From NCBI RefSeq assembly GCF_016632335.1, contig NZ_JAEPBG010000029.1:1-46631 (forward strand): 46,631 bases of DNA. Direction: 5' to 3'. The translations under genes were made by a program, and so were the position numbers. This DNA comes from Noviherbaspirillum pedocola. Its GTDB lineage: Bacteria; Pseudomonadota; Gammaproteobacteria; Burkholderiales; Burkholderiaceae_D. The notes below the pieces were generated by a model. It was not told the DNA's origin, did no database searches, and saw nothing but the letters and a program-made list of their open reading frames with translations. Position 1 is the first letter of the stretch, and each line of letters begins with the position of its first letter. Shown here one piece after another: positions 17,940-25,845 of this stretch.

Positions 17940-18070
17940 CGTATCCCTGTCCATGCCTTCAGGCCAGACCGGCTTGCGCCAACGCCAACCCGCGCCCTTT
18001 CGGCGGAACCTATGTCGTTCACGCTTCGTCTGACGAGTCCTAACGCTGCCAAAAGGACAAGGAGGACGTC

Positions 18071-18646
18071 ATGGGTCTGGGTGCCGATTTTTCCCGCATT
18101 CTCGAGCAATACAGCGATCCGCAGGCGCAGGCCGCGCCGCAGCAGGTCGAGTCGCAACAGGTCGAGCAGGACTTCGACCATGTCGCGCAAGGCGCCGATG
18201 TCGAAACGCTGCAGCACGGCATCGACGGCGCCTTTCGCTCCGAGCAGACGCCGCCATTTGGCAACATGGTCGGCCAGATGTTCGGCGGGGCCGATCCGAA
18301 TCAGCGCGCCGGCATGCTGAACCAATTGATCGGCGCGGTCGGCCCGGCGGTGATTGGCTCGCTGTTAGGCGGAAGCAATGCCGGCGGCGGCGGCCTGGGC
18401 GGCCTGCTCGGCGGTCTGCTTGGCAATGGCGGCGCGGCTGCGCCACAGATCTCGCCGCAGCAGGCGCAACAGCTTGATCCGCAGCAGGTGCAGGAAATCG
18501 CCAACCATGCCGAGCGCGAAAATCCGGGCGTGGTCCAGCAGATGAGCCGCTACTACGCGCAGAACCCGCAACTGTTCAAGGCGCTTGGCGGCGCCGCGCT
18601 GGCGGTGGCCTTGGGCCATATCGCCCAGCGCAACCGCCAGGGCTGA
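18071..18646 (+). CDS. Gly/Gln-rich protein of unknown function, YidB-like in character
   Basis: A 191-residue protein with an AQ/VE-rich N-terminal third, a middle containing a hydrophobic glycine-rich stretch (LIGAVGPAVIGSLLGG followed by GGG/LGGLLGG repeats) and a C-terminal helical part ending in a short hydrophobic helix ALGGAALAVALGHIAQ. It resembles glycine-rich proteins common in Burkholderiales genomes, loosely YidB/DUF937-like, but I cannot name the family with certainty. AAGGAGGA lies at the correct spacing. Two further stress-like genes follow on the same strand with short gaps (19 and 35 bp), so the three probably form an operon. Confidence 0.7.
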   Translation: MGLGADFSRILEQYSDPQAQAAPQQVESQQVEQDFDHVAQGADVETLQHGIDGAFRSEQTPPFGNMVGQMFGGADPNQRAGMLNQLIGAVGPAVIGSLLGGSNAGGGGLGGLLGGLLGNGGAAAPQISPQQAQQLDPQQVQEIANHAERENPGVVQQMSRYYAQNPQLFKALGGAALAVALGHIAQRNRQG

Positions 18647-18665
18647 CTCAGCGGCGGAGCCAGCG

Positions 18666-18875
18666 ATGAAGAATCCCTGGGGCAAGAAGAATCCCTTCCT
18701 TTCCATGTGGCTGTCCGGCGCCAACGCCATGGCCGGCGCCGCGCGCGGCCGCGCCAGCGGGCAAGCGAAGCGCCAGGCTGCCGCCGCGACCACCCGTGGA
18801 GCGAAGGCCGCAACCAAATACTGGACCGATGCGCTATTTCCGCCGCCCGCGCGCAAGAAGCGCAAATCACGCTGA
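18666..18875 (+). CDS. Small basic protein of unknown function
   Basis: A 69-residue, very basic protein (KNPWGKKNPFLSMW at the start, PPPARKKRKSR at the end) with an Ala/Gly/Arg/Gln-rich central helix. It has no recognised domain. GGAG is placed eight bases before the ATG, and the gene sits 19 bp after the preceding stop, which supports a real gene in an operon. Nucleic-acid or phasin-like binding would be guesses. Confidence 0.6.
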   Translation: MKNPWGKKNPFLSMWLSGANAMAGAARGRASGQAKRQAAAATTRGAKAATKYWTDALFPPPARKKRKSR

Positions 18876-18910
18876 GGCTGCCAGCGCTTTTCACCATACG
18901 AGGAGCGAAC

Positions 18911-20017
18911 ATGTCCGCTTATTCCATGCCGATGATCACCGGCATCTTCCCCGACCGTCCCAGCGCCGAGCGCGCCTGGGCCGAACTGGCCGCGCGCGGC
19001 TATGACGAGAAGGACATCAATGTGATGATGTCCGACGACACCCGCAAGCGCCATTTCGGCGACGACGCCCCGGATACACCGCTTGGCAACAAGGCTGCCG
19101 AAGGCGCCGGCATAGGCGCAGCCATCGGCGGCACGCTGGGCGCGATCATTGCCGCGGTGGCCGCGGTCGGCACCACGCTGGCCTTGCCTGGCGTGGGCCT
19201 GGTTGTGGCCGGACCGGTCGCCGCCGCGTTGCTGGGCGCCGGCGCCGGCGGCGCCACCGGTGGCCTGCTCGGCGCGCTGCTGGGCTGGGGCATACCGGCC
19301 GAGCGCGCCAGGCATGCCGAGGCCGGCATCCGCGGCGGCGCCATCCTGCTCGGCTTCGTGCCGCGCAATCGCGAGGATGCGGAATATTTCGAACGCCACT
19401 GGGAAGCGGTGCAAGTGCAGGAAGCCGCGCCGGTCGCATCGGCAAGCGCGCCTGCGACCGCGGCAAGCTCGACAGTGACGACATCCGCATCGCGGCCGGT
19501 GAGCCCGGCCGCGGCTGACTTGCCGCCATCGACCGCTTACGACCCGAACCGCGCCGACTTCCGCAACGAGACCATCGTGGTCAAGGAAGCTGCCGAGCAG
19601 CCAGTGGTGAACAAGACGGCGCGGGTGGTCGAGGAAGTCGCCGTTGGCAAGACCGCGGCCGAACGCAGTCAGCAGGTCGGCGGCACGGTGCGCCAGACCG
19701 TGGTCGACGTGGAGCGCGTGGGCGGGGTCGATGTGGGCAATGCGACGAATGCGGCCAATGCGGTCGATACGCACGATGCCGCGTACCGGGTGCACCACGC
19801 CGACAACTTTGCCCATCGCGGCGAGTATGAGCGCTATGCGCCGGCCTACCGCTACGGCGCAGAACTGGCCGGCGCCGGGCGCCATCGCGGCCGTTCCTGG
19901 GACGACATCGAGCAGGAAGCCAGGGCCGACTGGCAGGCGCGCCATCCGGACAAGCCATGGGAAGACACCGGCTCGGCGGTGCGCTATGGCTGGGAAAGGA
20001 TGATGGGGCCGGATTGA
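18911..20017 (+). CDS. Glycine-zipper stress protein with YflT/17M-like N-terminus
   Basis: A 368-residue protein. Residues 1-50 (ITGIFPDRPSAERAWAELAA, then RGYDEKDINVMMSDD) resemble the general-stress-protein 17M/YflT-type domain. Residues about 57-135 are a glycine/alanine-zipper membrane-active segment (GAGIGAAIGGTLGAIIAAVA, PVAAALLGAGAGGATGGLLG). After an Ala/Thr linker comes a DUF2382/YsnF-flavoured region (VVKEAAEQPVVNKTARVVEE) and a C-terminal domain with WDDIEQEARADWQARHP. AGGAGCG precedes the ATG at 18911. This type is usually induced by osmotic or envelope stress; that is family knowledge and not read from the sequence. Confidence 0.78.
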   Translation: MSAYSMPMITGIFPDRPSAERAWAELAARGYDEKDINVMMSDDTRKRHFGDDAPDTPLGNKAAEGAGIGAAIGGTLGAIIAAVAAVGTTLALPGVGLVVAGPVAAALLGAGAGGATGGLLGALLGWGIPAERARHAEAGIRGGAILLGFVPRNREDAEYFERHWEAVQVQEAAPVASASAPATAASSTVTTSASRPVSPAAADLPPSTAYDPNRADFRNETIVVKEAAEQPVVNKTARVVEEVAVGKTAAERSQQVGGTVRQTVVDVERVGGVDVGNATNAANAVDTHDAAYRVHHADNFAHRGEYERYAPAYRYGAELAGAGRHRGRSWDDIEQEARADWQARHPDKPWEDTGSAVRYGWERMMGPD

Positions 20018-20220
20018 GCATCGGCGCACCGCATCGGCATGGAGCGCGGCATGCCCGACGGGGACGGGCTTGCAGGTAAGCGCGCCGTGATTACGCGGTT
20101 TTGGGCGCCGTTTCAGCGCTGGAAAACTGTGCGCAGAAAGGAACGCGGGCACGCCGACAGTAACAAAGCGGGTCCTTTCTCCTTTCCGTCCGAACAGGCT
20201 GCGTTGATCAGATCCCGCTC

Positions 20221-22608
20221 ATGTCCCCCTTTCCCTATCCCTTTTCCGCCCCGACTACGCCGGCGCTGCCCGACGATCACCGCTACGTCGGCAGTTTCGG
20301 CGACCTGCCCCTCGATATCCTGCCCATCGTGGTTCGCTCGATTGCGCTCGGCGAGCGCGCAAGCCTGCTGAGCCTTGCGCTGGTCAACAAGAGCATGTAT
20401 TTCGCCACCCGGCCGCAGCGCACATGGCTGGGCGTGTGGCCCGAACGCGGCGCCTTGCAGCGGGAATCCTCGCGATTCCAGGCCGGAACGCGTTTTCAGT
20501 ACATGCTGCACCTGGCCGCCTCGATGCAGGAGCCCATGCCTGTCGACGCCAGGCATGCCTTGCTCTGTGCATGGCTGGACCAGATCCTCCCGCATCGACA
20601 TGGCTTGCTGCTGAACCACTACCCGGATTGGCCGCTGCACATGCTGCAGCAGTTCCTGCAAGCGGTGCAGACGCTGCCCGCGCGGGAACAGGGCGATCTG
20701 CTGTGGAGCTTGCTGAGCGCACTGGAGCGGCCGGTTCGGCAGCAGGGCCCCGAAGCAGGCGCGAAGACGACGCTGCTGCTGCAGATGAAGCAGATGGACG
20801 GCTGCCTGCCGGATGAAGAAAGACGGGCTTTCACCATCGCCTGCCGTGTCGCCGGCTGGCGCATCGAGAGCGGGTTGTTTGCGCATCGCTTCGATCATGC
20901 CGCGCAACAGGGCGAAGAAGCCTTGTCCGCCGAACACCTGCAAGCAGCGTGCGATGCAATCCTGTTGCATGCGCACGCGTTGCCGATTGCGGCGCTGGCG
21001 ACAACGCTGGATGTCATCATCAGCCACCTGAGGTTTCTGCCGCAGCAGCGGCGCGAGAAGGCGCTCGCCTCCATGTTCGAGGCGAGCGCCGCATGGCCGG
21101 CTTATCATCGCGTCCGCATCCTGGCCGCGCTGCTCGATGCGCTTCGCCATTGCGACGTCAGCCCAGAAGCAGCCGACCGCGTCATTGCGCACATGCATGA
21201 GCTGGAGCCCATGCTCGACGCATGCGCGGCGCTGCCTGAGGATGACAAGCTGCGGCTGCTGCGCGATGCGGTCTGCCTGGTAAAGGGCTACGCCACGTTG
21301 TGCGAGCATTGCAGCGATCCGGCGGCAAGCGCCGCCGCGTTGGAAGAGGTCATCGATCGCATCGGCATCCAGCTCATTGCCCACCTGGTCGCGCTGCCCT
21401 CTTCGCGCTTGCCGCAGTCCGTACTGGAGCGCACGCTGCGCGAAGCGATGCGGACCATGTACGGATGGGGCGGCAACGCCTGCAAATGGCAGCAAGGCTA
21501 CGCGGCGCTATGCGCAGCCAACAAGCTCGCGCATGGCGTGACCTATGGCCTTGCCTGCGACTGGATGGCCCGGGCTCTGTTCACGCGTGCTGAGCGAAAT
21601 CGTGCCCAGTCGCCGCAGGAGGCGCTCGCCGCCCTGCTGGAGCAGGACGAGACAGCGCCGGATGGTCACGACGAGGTTGCGACGTGGCGCCTGTTCATCC
21701 GCATCGGCAGCAATAGGCTGGACAGCCGCCGGCGCGAACCCGACGACGACAGCGCCCTGGGCGACGCCGAGACCCTGCTTGCCAGGCCGGGCATCATGAC
21801 GCCCGCTGCCTGGGTTGAACTGATGGGCATGAGCCTGGAGGGAATCGCGCCCTCCGATAATGGCTGTCGCCTCCTGCACCGGGTACTGCAGCACGCCCGT
21901 ACGATCCCGGAGACGCTGCGCGCCGAACTGCTGGCGCGCATCACCCGCATCGTCAAACACTGGAAGCCCGAGCATCAATCGGGCGTGGCCGACAGTCTGT
22001 TGCAGATGGCCGAAGCGCTAAACGTCCACGCGCGGGCACGATTGCTGCCGGTCCTCATCGAACTCTGCATGGAAGCCATCCCGGGCAACCGCAGCGCGCA
22101 GTCATGGCTGGACGCAACCATGCGCATGATCGCCGGACTGCCGGATGCAGCGAAGTATCATCTGCTGGAGACAGTATTGAACGTCGATACCATTGCGAGC
22201 TCTCATGCTGTGGCCTGCGCCGCGTTACTGTCCCAACTCGAGCAACAGATCGCCACGCTGCCACCGCAGCCGCAAGCCCGCCTGTTGGCAAGCCTGGCGC
22301 TGTGCCTCGGGGGGCGCAGCGATGGCCATGCGCGGCGCATGTTCGAAGGCGTCATGGCCCGTTTGAATAGGCTCGATTTGCCGCCGCAGGCAAAGCAGGC
22401 CTGGCAGCTGGTGTGTCAGGCGGCCTATCTCCATCCGCGCCAGCTCGAACATGGCGAAGCTCCGCAGCAGAAGATACGCGGCGATGCCGAAGCGCTGCCC
22501 GATCCGCTGCGCCAGGCTGTGCATACGATGCTTGACCACATCGACGAGCTGCCCTCCTATTCGGTGCGCAGGCGGGAAGACCGCGACGGTACCTGCGTTC
22601 TCATCTGA
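20221..22608 (+). CDS. F-box-like helical-repeat protein with C-terminal CaaX (CVLI), candidate effector
   Basis: A 795-residue protein without signal peptide. Residues 26-65 read as a full F-box: FGDLPLDILPIVVRSIALGE, then RASLLSLALVNKSMYFATRP, including the LP start, the alternating hydrophobics and the V-N-K-S equivalent of the usual V-C-K-x-W. The rest is helical with recurring LP-x(3-4)-R-x(2)-LL motifs (near residues 142, 200, 277, 338, 570, 640, 680, 722, 760), suggesting an alpha-solenoid. It ends RRREDRDGTCVLI, a polybasic stretch followed by a CaaX box. F-box proteins recruit Skp1-cullin ubiquitin ligases and CaaX boxes direct prenylation; both machineries are eukaryotic. The start has no clear ribosome-binding site. 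Confidence 0.78.
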   Translation: MSPFPYPFSAPTTPALPDDHRYVGSFGDLPLDILPIVVRSIALGERASLLSLALVNKSMYFATRPQRTWLGVWPERGALQRESSRFQAGTRFQYMLHLAASMQEPMPVDARHALLCAWLDQILPHRHGLLLNHYPDWPLHMLQQFLQAVQTLPAREQGDLLWSLLSALERPVRQQGPEAGAKTTLLLQMKQMDGCLPDEERRAFTIACRVAGWRIESGLFAHRFDHAAQQGEEALSAEHLQAACDAILLHAHALPIAALATTLDVIISHLRFLPQQRREKALASMFEASAAWPAYHRVRILAALLDALRHCDVSPEAADRVIAHMHELEPMLDACAALPEDDKLRLLRDAVCLVKGYATLCEHCSDPAASAAALEEVIDRIGIQLIAHLVALPSSRLPQSVLERTLREAMRTMYGWGGNACKWQQGYAALCAANKLAHGVTYGLACDWMARALFTRAERNRAQSPQEALAALLEQDETAPDGHDEVATWRLFIRIGSNRLDSRRREPDDDSALGDAETLLARPGIMTPAAWVELMGMSLEGIAPSDNGCRLLHRVLQHARTIPETLRAELLARITRIVKHWKPEHQSGVADSLLQMAEALNVHARARLLPVLIELCMEAIPGNRSAQSWLDATMRMIAGLPDAAKYHLLETVLNVDTIASSHAVACAALLSQLEQQIATLPPQPQARLLASLALCLGGRSDGHARRMFEGVMARLNRLDLPPQAKQAWQLVCQAAYLHPRQLEHGEAPQQKIRGDAEALPDPLRQAVHTMLDHIDELPSYSVRRREDRDGTCVLI

Positions 22609-22842
22609 ATGCCGGTGCGCCGCGTGCGGGTGGCGTCGGCGGAAGCGGGCAATCAGGCGTCTTGGCATGCGCGCGCCGGCCGGGGCGACGAAGGGGCGTG
22701 GCAGGACATCAGCGCGCAATGCGATGCGCTGCCCGATGCCTTGCAACGGGACGCCCGCGCCATGCTGGACGACATCAGGCGCTTGCGCCACTACCGCGGG
22801 CAGAAGACCAGCGACAGAAGCAGCGGCTGCGTGATCTTCTGA
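22609..22842 (+). pseudogene. In-frame duplicate of the CaaX C-terminus (CVIF) after the stop of the F-box gene
   Basis: A 77-codon frame that begins with ATG directly after the TGA of the 795-aa gene and in the same reading frame. Its second half (DISAQCDALPDALQRDARAM, then LDDIRRLRHYRGQK) aligns with the last 60 residues of both F-box paralogues and ends SSGCVIF, again a CaaX box after basic residues. It has no ribosome-binding site of its own. It could be expressed by reinitiation at TGA-ATG or by stop readthrough (giving about 873 aa), or it may be a relic of a duplication. Similarity to the paralogous C-termini is moderate, so the duplication is not recent. Confidence 0.55.
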
Positions 22843-22891
22843 GATGCCAAGCGCCTGGACAATTGCGCGCCACGGTTGCCGCCATCCCGTG

Positions 22892-24388
22892 CTATTGGAA
22901 CGCCACCTCCGCAAAGCTCCTCAGCTTCCTGCTGTGCAACCGGTCCTGCCCATCCTGACGCAACAGCTCGGCCGCGCGTATGCCAATGCGCAGATGCTGG
23001 TCCACCCGCTGCCGGTAGAACTGGTTGGCCATGCCGGGCAGCTTGATCTCGCCATGCAAAGGCTTGTCCGATACGCACAGCAGCGTGCCGTAAGGCACGC
23101 GGAAGCGGAAGCCGTTGGCGGCAATGGTGGCGCTTTCCATGTCCAGCGCCACCGCGCGGCTCTGGCTGAAGCGGCGCTCGGGTGTGCGGTGCGGCAGCAG
23201 CTCCCAGTTGCGGTTGTCGGTGGAGGCCACGGTGCCGGTGCGCATGATGCGCTTCAGGTCGTGGCCGGACAGACGCGTGACTTCGGCCACCGCCGCTTCC
23301 AGCGCCAGCTGTATCTCGGCCAGCGCCGGAATTGGCACCCACAGCGGCAAGTCTTCATCGAGCACATGGTCCTCGCGCACATAGCCATGGGCCAGCACAT
23401 AGTCGCCCAGCGCCTGCGTATTGCGCAGGCCCGCGCAATGACCCAGCATCAGCCACGCATGCGGACGCAGCACCGCGACATGATCGGTGATGGTCTTTGC
23501 ATTCGCCGGTCCCACGCCGATGTTGATCATCGTGATGCCGCTGCCGTCTTCCCGCACCAGGTGATAGGCCGGCATCTGCGGCATGCGCGGCGGCGCCGCG
23601 CCGCGCTCGTCACCCGGTTGCGCCTCCAGGCCGGCGCGGCGTGTCACCAGGTTGCCCGGCTCGACAAAGGCGACATAGTCATCGGCACCGTTCATCGGCT
23701 GGCACATGATTTCCTGGCCGAGCTTGATGAACTCGTCGATGTAGAACTGGTAGTTGGTGAACAGCACGAAGTTTTGCAGGTGTTCGGGGGCGGTGCCGGT
23801 GTAATGGCGCAGCCGCTGCAGCGAATAATCCACGCGCGGCGCGGTGAACAGCGACAGCGGCTGCGGCCGGCCGGGCGCGATGTCGACGGTGCCGTTGGCG
23901 ATGCCGTCATCCATCGCCGACAGATCCGGCAGGTCGAACAGATCGCGCATGCGGTGCAGCCGCTCCGGCGGCATGTCGGCTTCCACGTGGTCGTGCTCGG
24001 CGAAGGAAAAATGCACCGGGATGGGCTGCGAGCTGGTGCCGACTTCGAGCTGCACCCGCGCGCTGCCATGGTTCTTCAGCAGCAGGTCGAATTGCCTGAA
24101 GTAATAGTTGGCGAACAAATCGGGCCGGGTCAGCGTGGTTTCATAGGTGCCGGGTCCGGCGACGAAGCCATAGGCCAGACGCGAATCGATGGGCGCGTTG
24201 GTGTCCGTGTGCACGCGCACGAAGGGATAGCAGGCGCGCACCCGCTCGGCCAGGTTTTCGCCGCGGATGAAGCGCTGCAGGCAGGCGCGCAGATGGCGGA
24301 TGCTGCTGTCATAGATCGCCTGGACCTGCGCGAGCGCGGCAGCCGGATCGTCATAACGTTGCGTGGCGATGAATGGCGGGGTCAGCAT
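22892..24388 (-). CDS. amn: AMP nucleosidase
   Basis: A 498-residue enzyme that hydrolyses AMP to adenine and ribose 5-phosphate. The N-terminal AMP-nucleosidase-specific domain (about residues 1-190, with RPDLFANYYFRQFDLLLKNH and EHDHVEADMPPERLHRMRDL) is followed by a phosphorylase-fold catalytic domain (about 260-470) containing ALDMESATIAANGFRFRVPY, the acidic residue block used for base and ribose recognition in this superfamily. The length matches the E. coli protein. ATG at 24388 with GGAGCC upstream. It is divergent from the putative antiporter. Confidence 0.93.
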   Translation of the reverse strand: MLTPPFIATQRYDDPAAALAQVQAIYDSSIRHLRACLQRFIRGENLAERVRACYPFVRVHTDTNAPIDSRLAYGFVAGPGTYETTLTRPDLFANYYFRQFDLLLKNHGSARVQLEVGTSSQPIPVHFSFAEHDHVEADMPPERLHRMRDLFDLPDLSAMDDGIANGTVDIAPGRPQPLSLFTAPRVDYSLQRLRHYTGTAPEHLQNFVLFTNYQFYIDEFIKLGQEIMCQPMNGADDYVAFVEPGNLVTRRAGLEAQPGDERGAAPPRMPQMPAYHLVREDGSGITMINIGVGPANAKTITDHVAVLRPHAWLMLGHCAGLRNTQALGDYVLAHGYVREDHVLDEDLPLWVPIPALAEIQLALEAAVAEVTRLSGHDLKRIMRTGTVASTDNRNWELLPHRTPERRFSQSRAVALDMESATIAANGFRFRVPYGTLLCVSDKPLHGEIKLPGMANQFYRQRVDQHLRIGIRAAELLRQDGQDRLHSRKLRSFAEVAFQ

Positions 24389-24470
24389 GTAAGGCTCCGT
24401 TCATGATGGATGCGGGAATGCGGGAATACATAATCAGTTTATGCAAGAAGCATGCTCAGGCGCATGATGG

Positions 24471-24499
24471 TTCTGCGCATTGTAGCGGTCGGCTAAGAT
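24471..24499 (+). promoter_or_regulatory. Candidate promoter for the antiporter gene
   Basis: TTCTGC (24471-24476) and TAAGAT (24494-24499) are separated by 17 bp and end 28 bases before the start codon at 24528. The -10 is good and the -35 weak. Confidence 0.3.
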
Positions 24500-24527
24500 G
24501 CCCGGTTCCCGGCATGGAGAACGCCTC

Positions 24528-25775
24528 ATGAATCGTATCGACATCATCGCCGCTGTCTTGTTCGGCATCGCACTGCTGCACACCTTCTCGGTCAAGCTCT
24601 TCGAAAAGCTTGCGCATCGCAGCGCCCGCCATGCCGGGTTGTTTCATCTGCTCGGCGAAATCGAAGTGGTGTTCGGCTTCTGGGCCTTCGTGCTGATCGG
24701 CGTGATGGCCATGTCCGAAGGCGGCCGCGCGGCCATCGATTACGCCGAATCGCGCCAGTACACCGAGCCCTTGTTCGTGTTCGTCATCATGGTGGTCGCG
24801 GCGTCCAGGCCGGTACTGCAAGTGGTGCGCATGCTGATCGCGTTCTGCGCGCGGCTGCTGCCGCTGCCGGACGCGCTGGCGAAGACCTGGCTGTGCCTGG
24901 CGGTCGTGCCGCTGATTGGTTCAGCCGTCACCGAACCGGCTGCCATGACCCTGGCCGCGCTGATGCTCGCGCCGCTGGTGTTCCGGCCCGGCATGCCGGA
25001 ATGGCTGAAGTACGGCGCGCTCGGCGTGCTGTTTGTCAACATCTCCATCGGCGGCACGCTGTCGGCCTTCGCCGCGCCGCCGGTGCTGATGGTGGCATCG
25101 AAGTGGCAGTGGAGCAGTCTGTTCATGCTGCAAACCTTTGGCTGGAAATCCGCGCTGGCAGTGCTGATCAACGCTACCGTGATGACCTGGCTGCTGCGCG
25201 CGCACCTGGCACATACGCCGCCGGCCGATGAGGCCGAGGGGGCATCGGCGCCGCCGGCAGTCATGCTGGTGCACCTGCTGTGCCTGGCCGGCGTGGTGGT
25301 GTTCGCGCATCACCCGGTGCTGTTTCTCGGCATCTTCCTGTTTTTCCTCGGCTTCACCCAGGCTTACGCGCAATACCAGGGCCCGCTGATTTTGAAGGAA
25401 GCCTTGCTGGTCGGTTTCTTTCTGGCCGGACTGGTGGTGCTGGGCGGCATGCAGCAATGGTGGCTGCAGCCGATCATCTCGTCGCTGCCGCCGCTGGCGC
25501 TGTTCTTTGGCGCGCTGGCATTGACCGCGATTACCGACAACGCCGCGCTGACTTATCTCGGCTCATTGATCGAGGGTTTGTCCGACGCGGGGCGGATATT
25601 GCTGGTGTCCGGCGCGGTCGCCGGCGGCGGGCTGACGGTGATCGCGAACGCGCCGAACCCGGCCGGCGTGGCGCTGCTGCGGCGCGGGTTTGCGGATGGG
25701 AGCATCGGCGCGCTGGGCTTGCTGCTCGGGGCGCTGGCGCCGACGGCAGTGGCGGCGGCGTGTCTGCTGATGTAG
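24528..25775 (+). CDS. Putative Na+/H+ antiporter family membrane protein
   Basis: A 415-residue polytopic inner-membrane protein with about eleven hydrophobic segments. The conserved-looking blocks VPLIGSAVTEPAAMTLAALM, ISIGGTLSAFAAPPVLMVAS and ALTAITDNAALTYLGSLIEG fit the predicted Na+/H+ antiporter family (PF07399 type), where paired helices carry acidic residues such as the ITDNAA aspartate. Transport activity is assumed from the family. The ATG at 24528 follows GGAGA at eight bases; a longer frame from 24498 is less likely. The last four residues CLLM happen to match a CaaX pattern but lie in a membrane helix. Confidence 0.82.
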   Translation: MNRIDIIAAVLFGIALLHTFSVKLFEKLAHRSARHAGLFHLLGEIEVVFGFWAFVLIGVMAMSEGGRAAIDYAESRQYTEPLFVFVIMVVAASRPVLQVVRMLIAFCARLLPLPDALAKTWLCLAVVPLIGSAVTEPAAMTLAALMLAPLVFRPGMPEWLKYGALGVLFVNISIGGTLSAFAAPPVLMVASKWQWSSLFMLQTFGWKSALAVLINATVMTWLLRAHLAHTPPADEAEGASAPPAVMLVHLLCLAGVVVFAHHPVLFLGIFLFFLGFTQAYAQYQGPLILKEALLVGFFLAGLVVLGGMQQWWLQPIISSLPPLALFFGALALTAITDNAALTYLGSLIEGLSDAGRILLVSGAVAGGGLTVIANAPNPAGVALLRRGFADGSIGALGLLLGALAPTAVAAACLLM

Positions 25776-25845
25776 CAGACAGGCTGCGGCGTTGCCAATG
25801 CAGCCTCTGCCATGCGCAACAGAGGCGGCGCAAGCACCGCGCTGC

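Noticed and set aside
25764-25775. CLLM at the end of the antiporter as a further CaaX box
   Set aside because: It lies inside the last membrane helix of an integral inner-membrane protein. It shows that the pattern can occur by chance, so the F-box case rests on the three related tails and not on the pattern alone.
24040-25840. Antisense frames across the amn and antiporter genes
   Set aside because: These are mirror frames of well-supported genes with clear family motifs.
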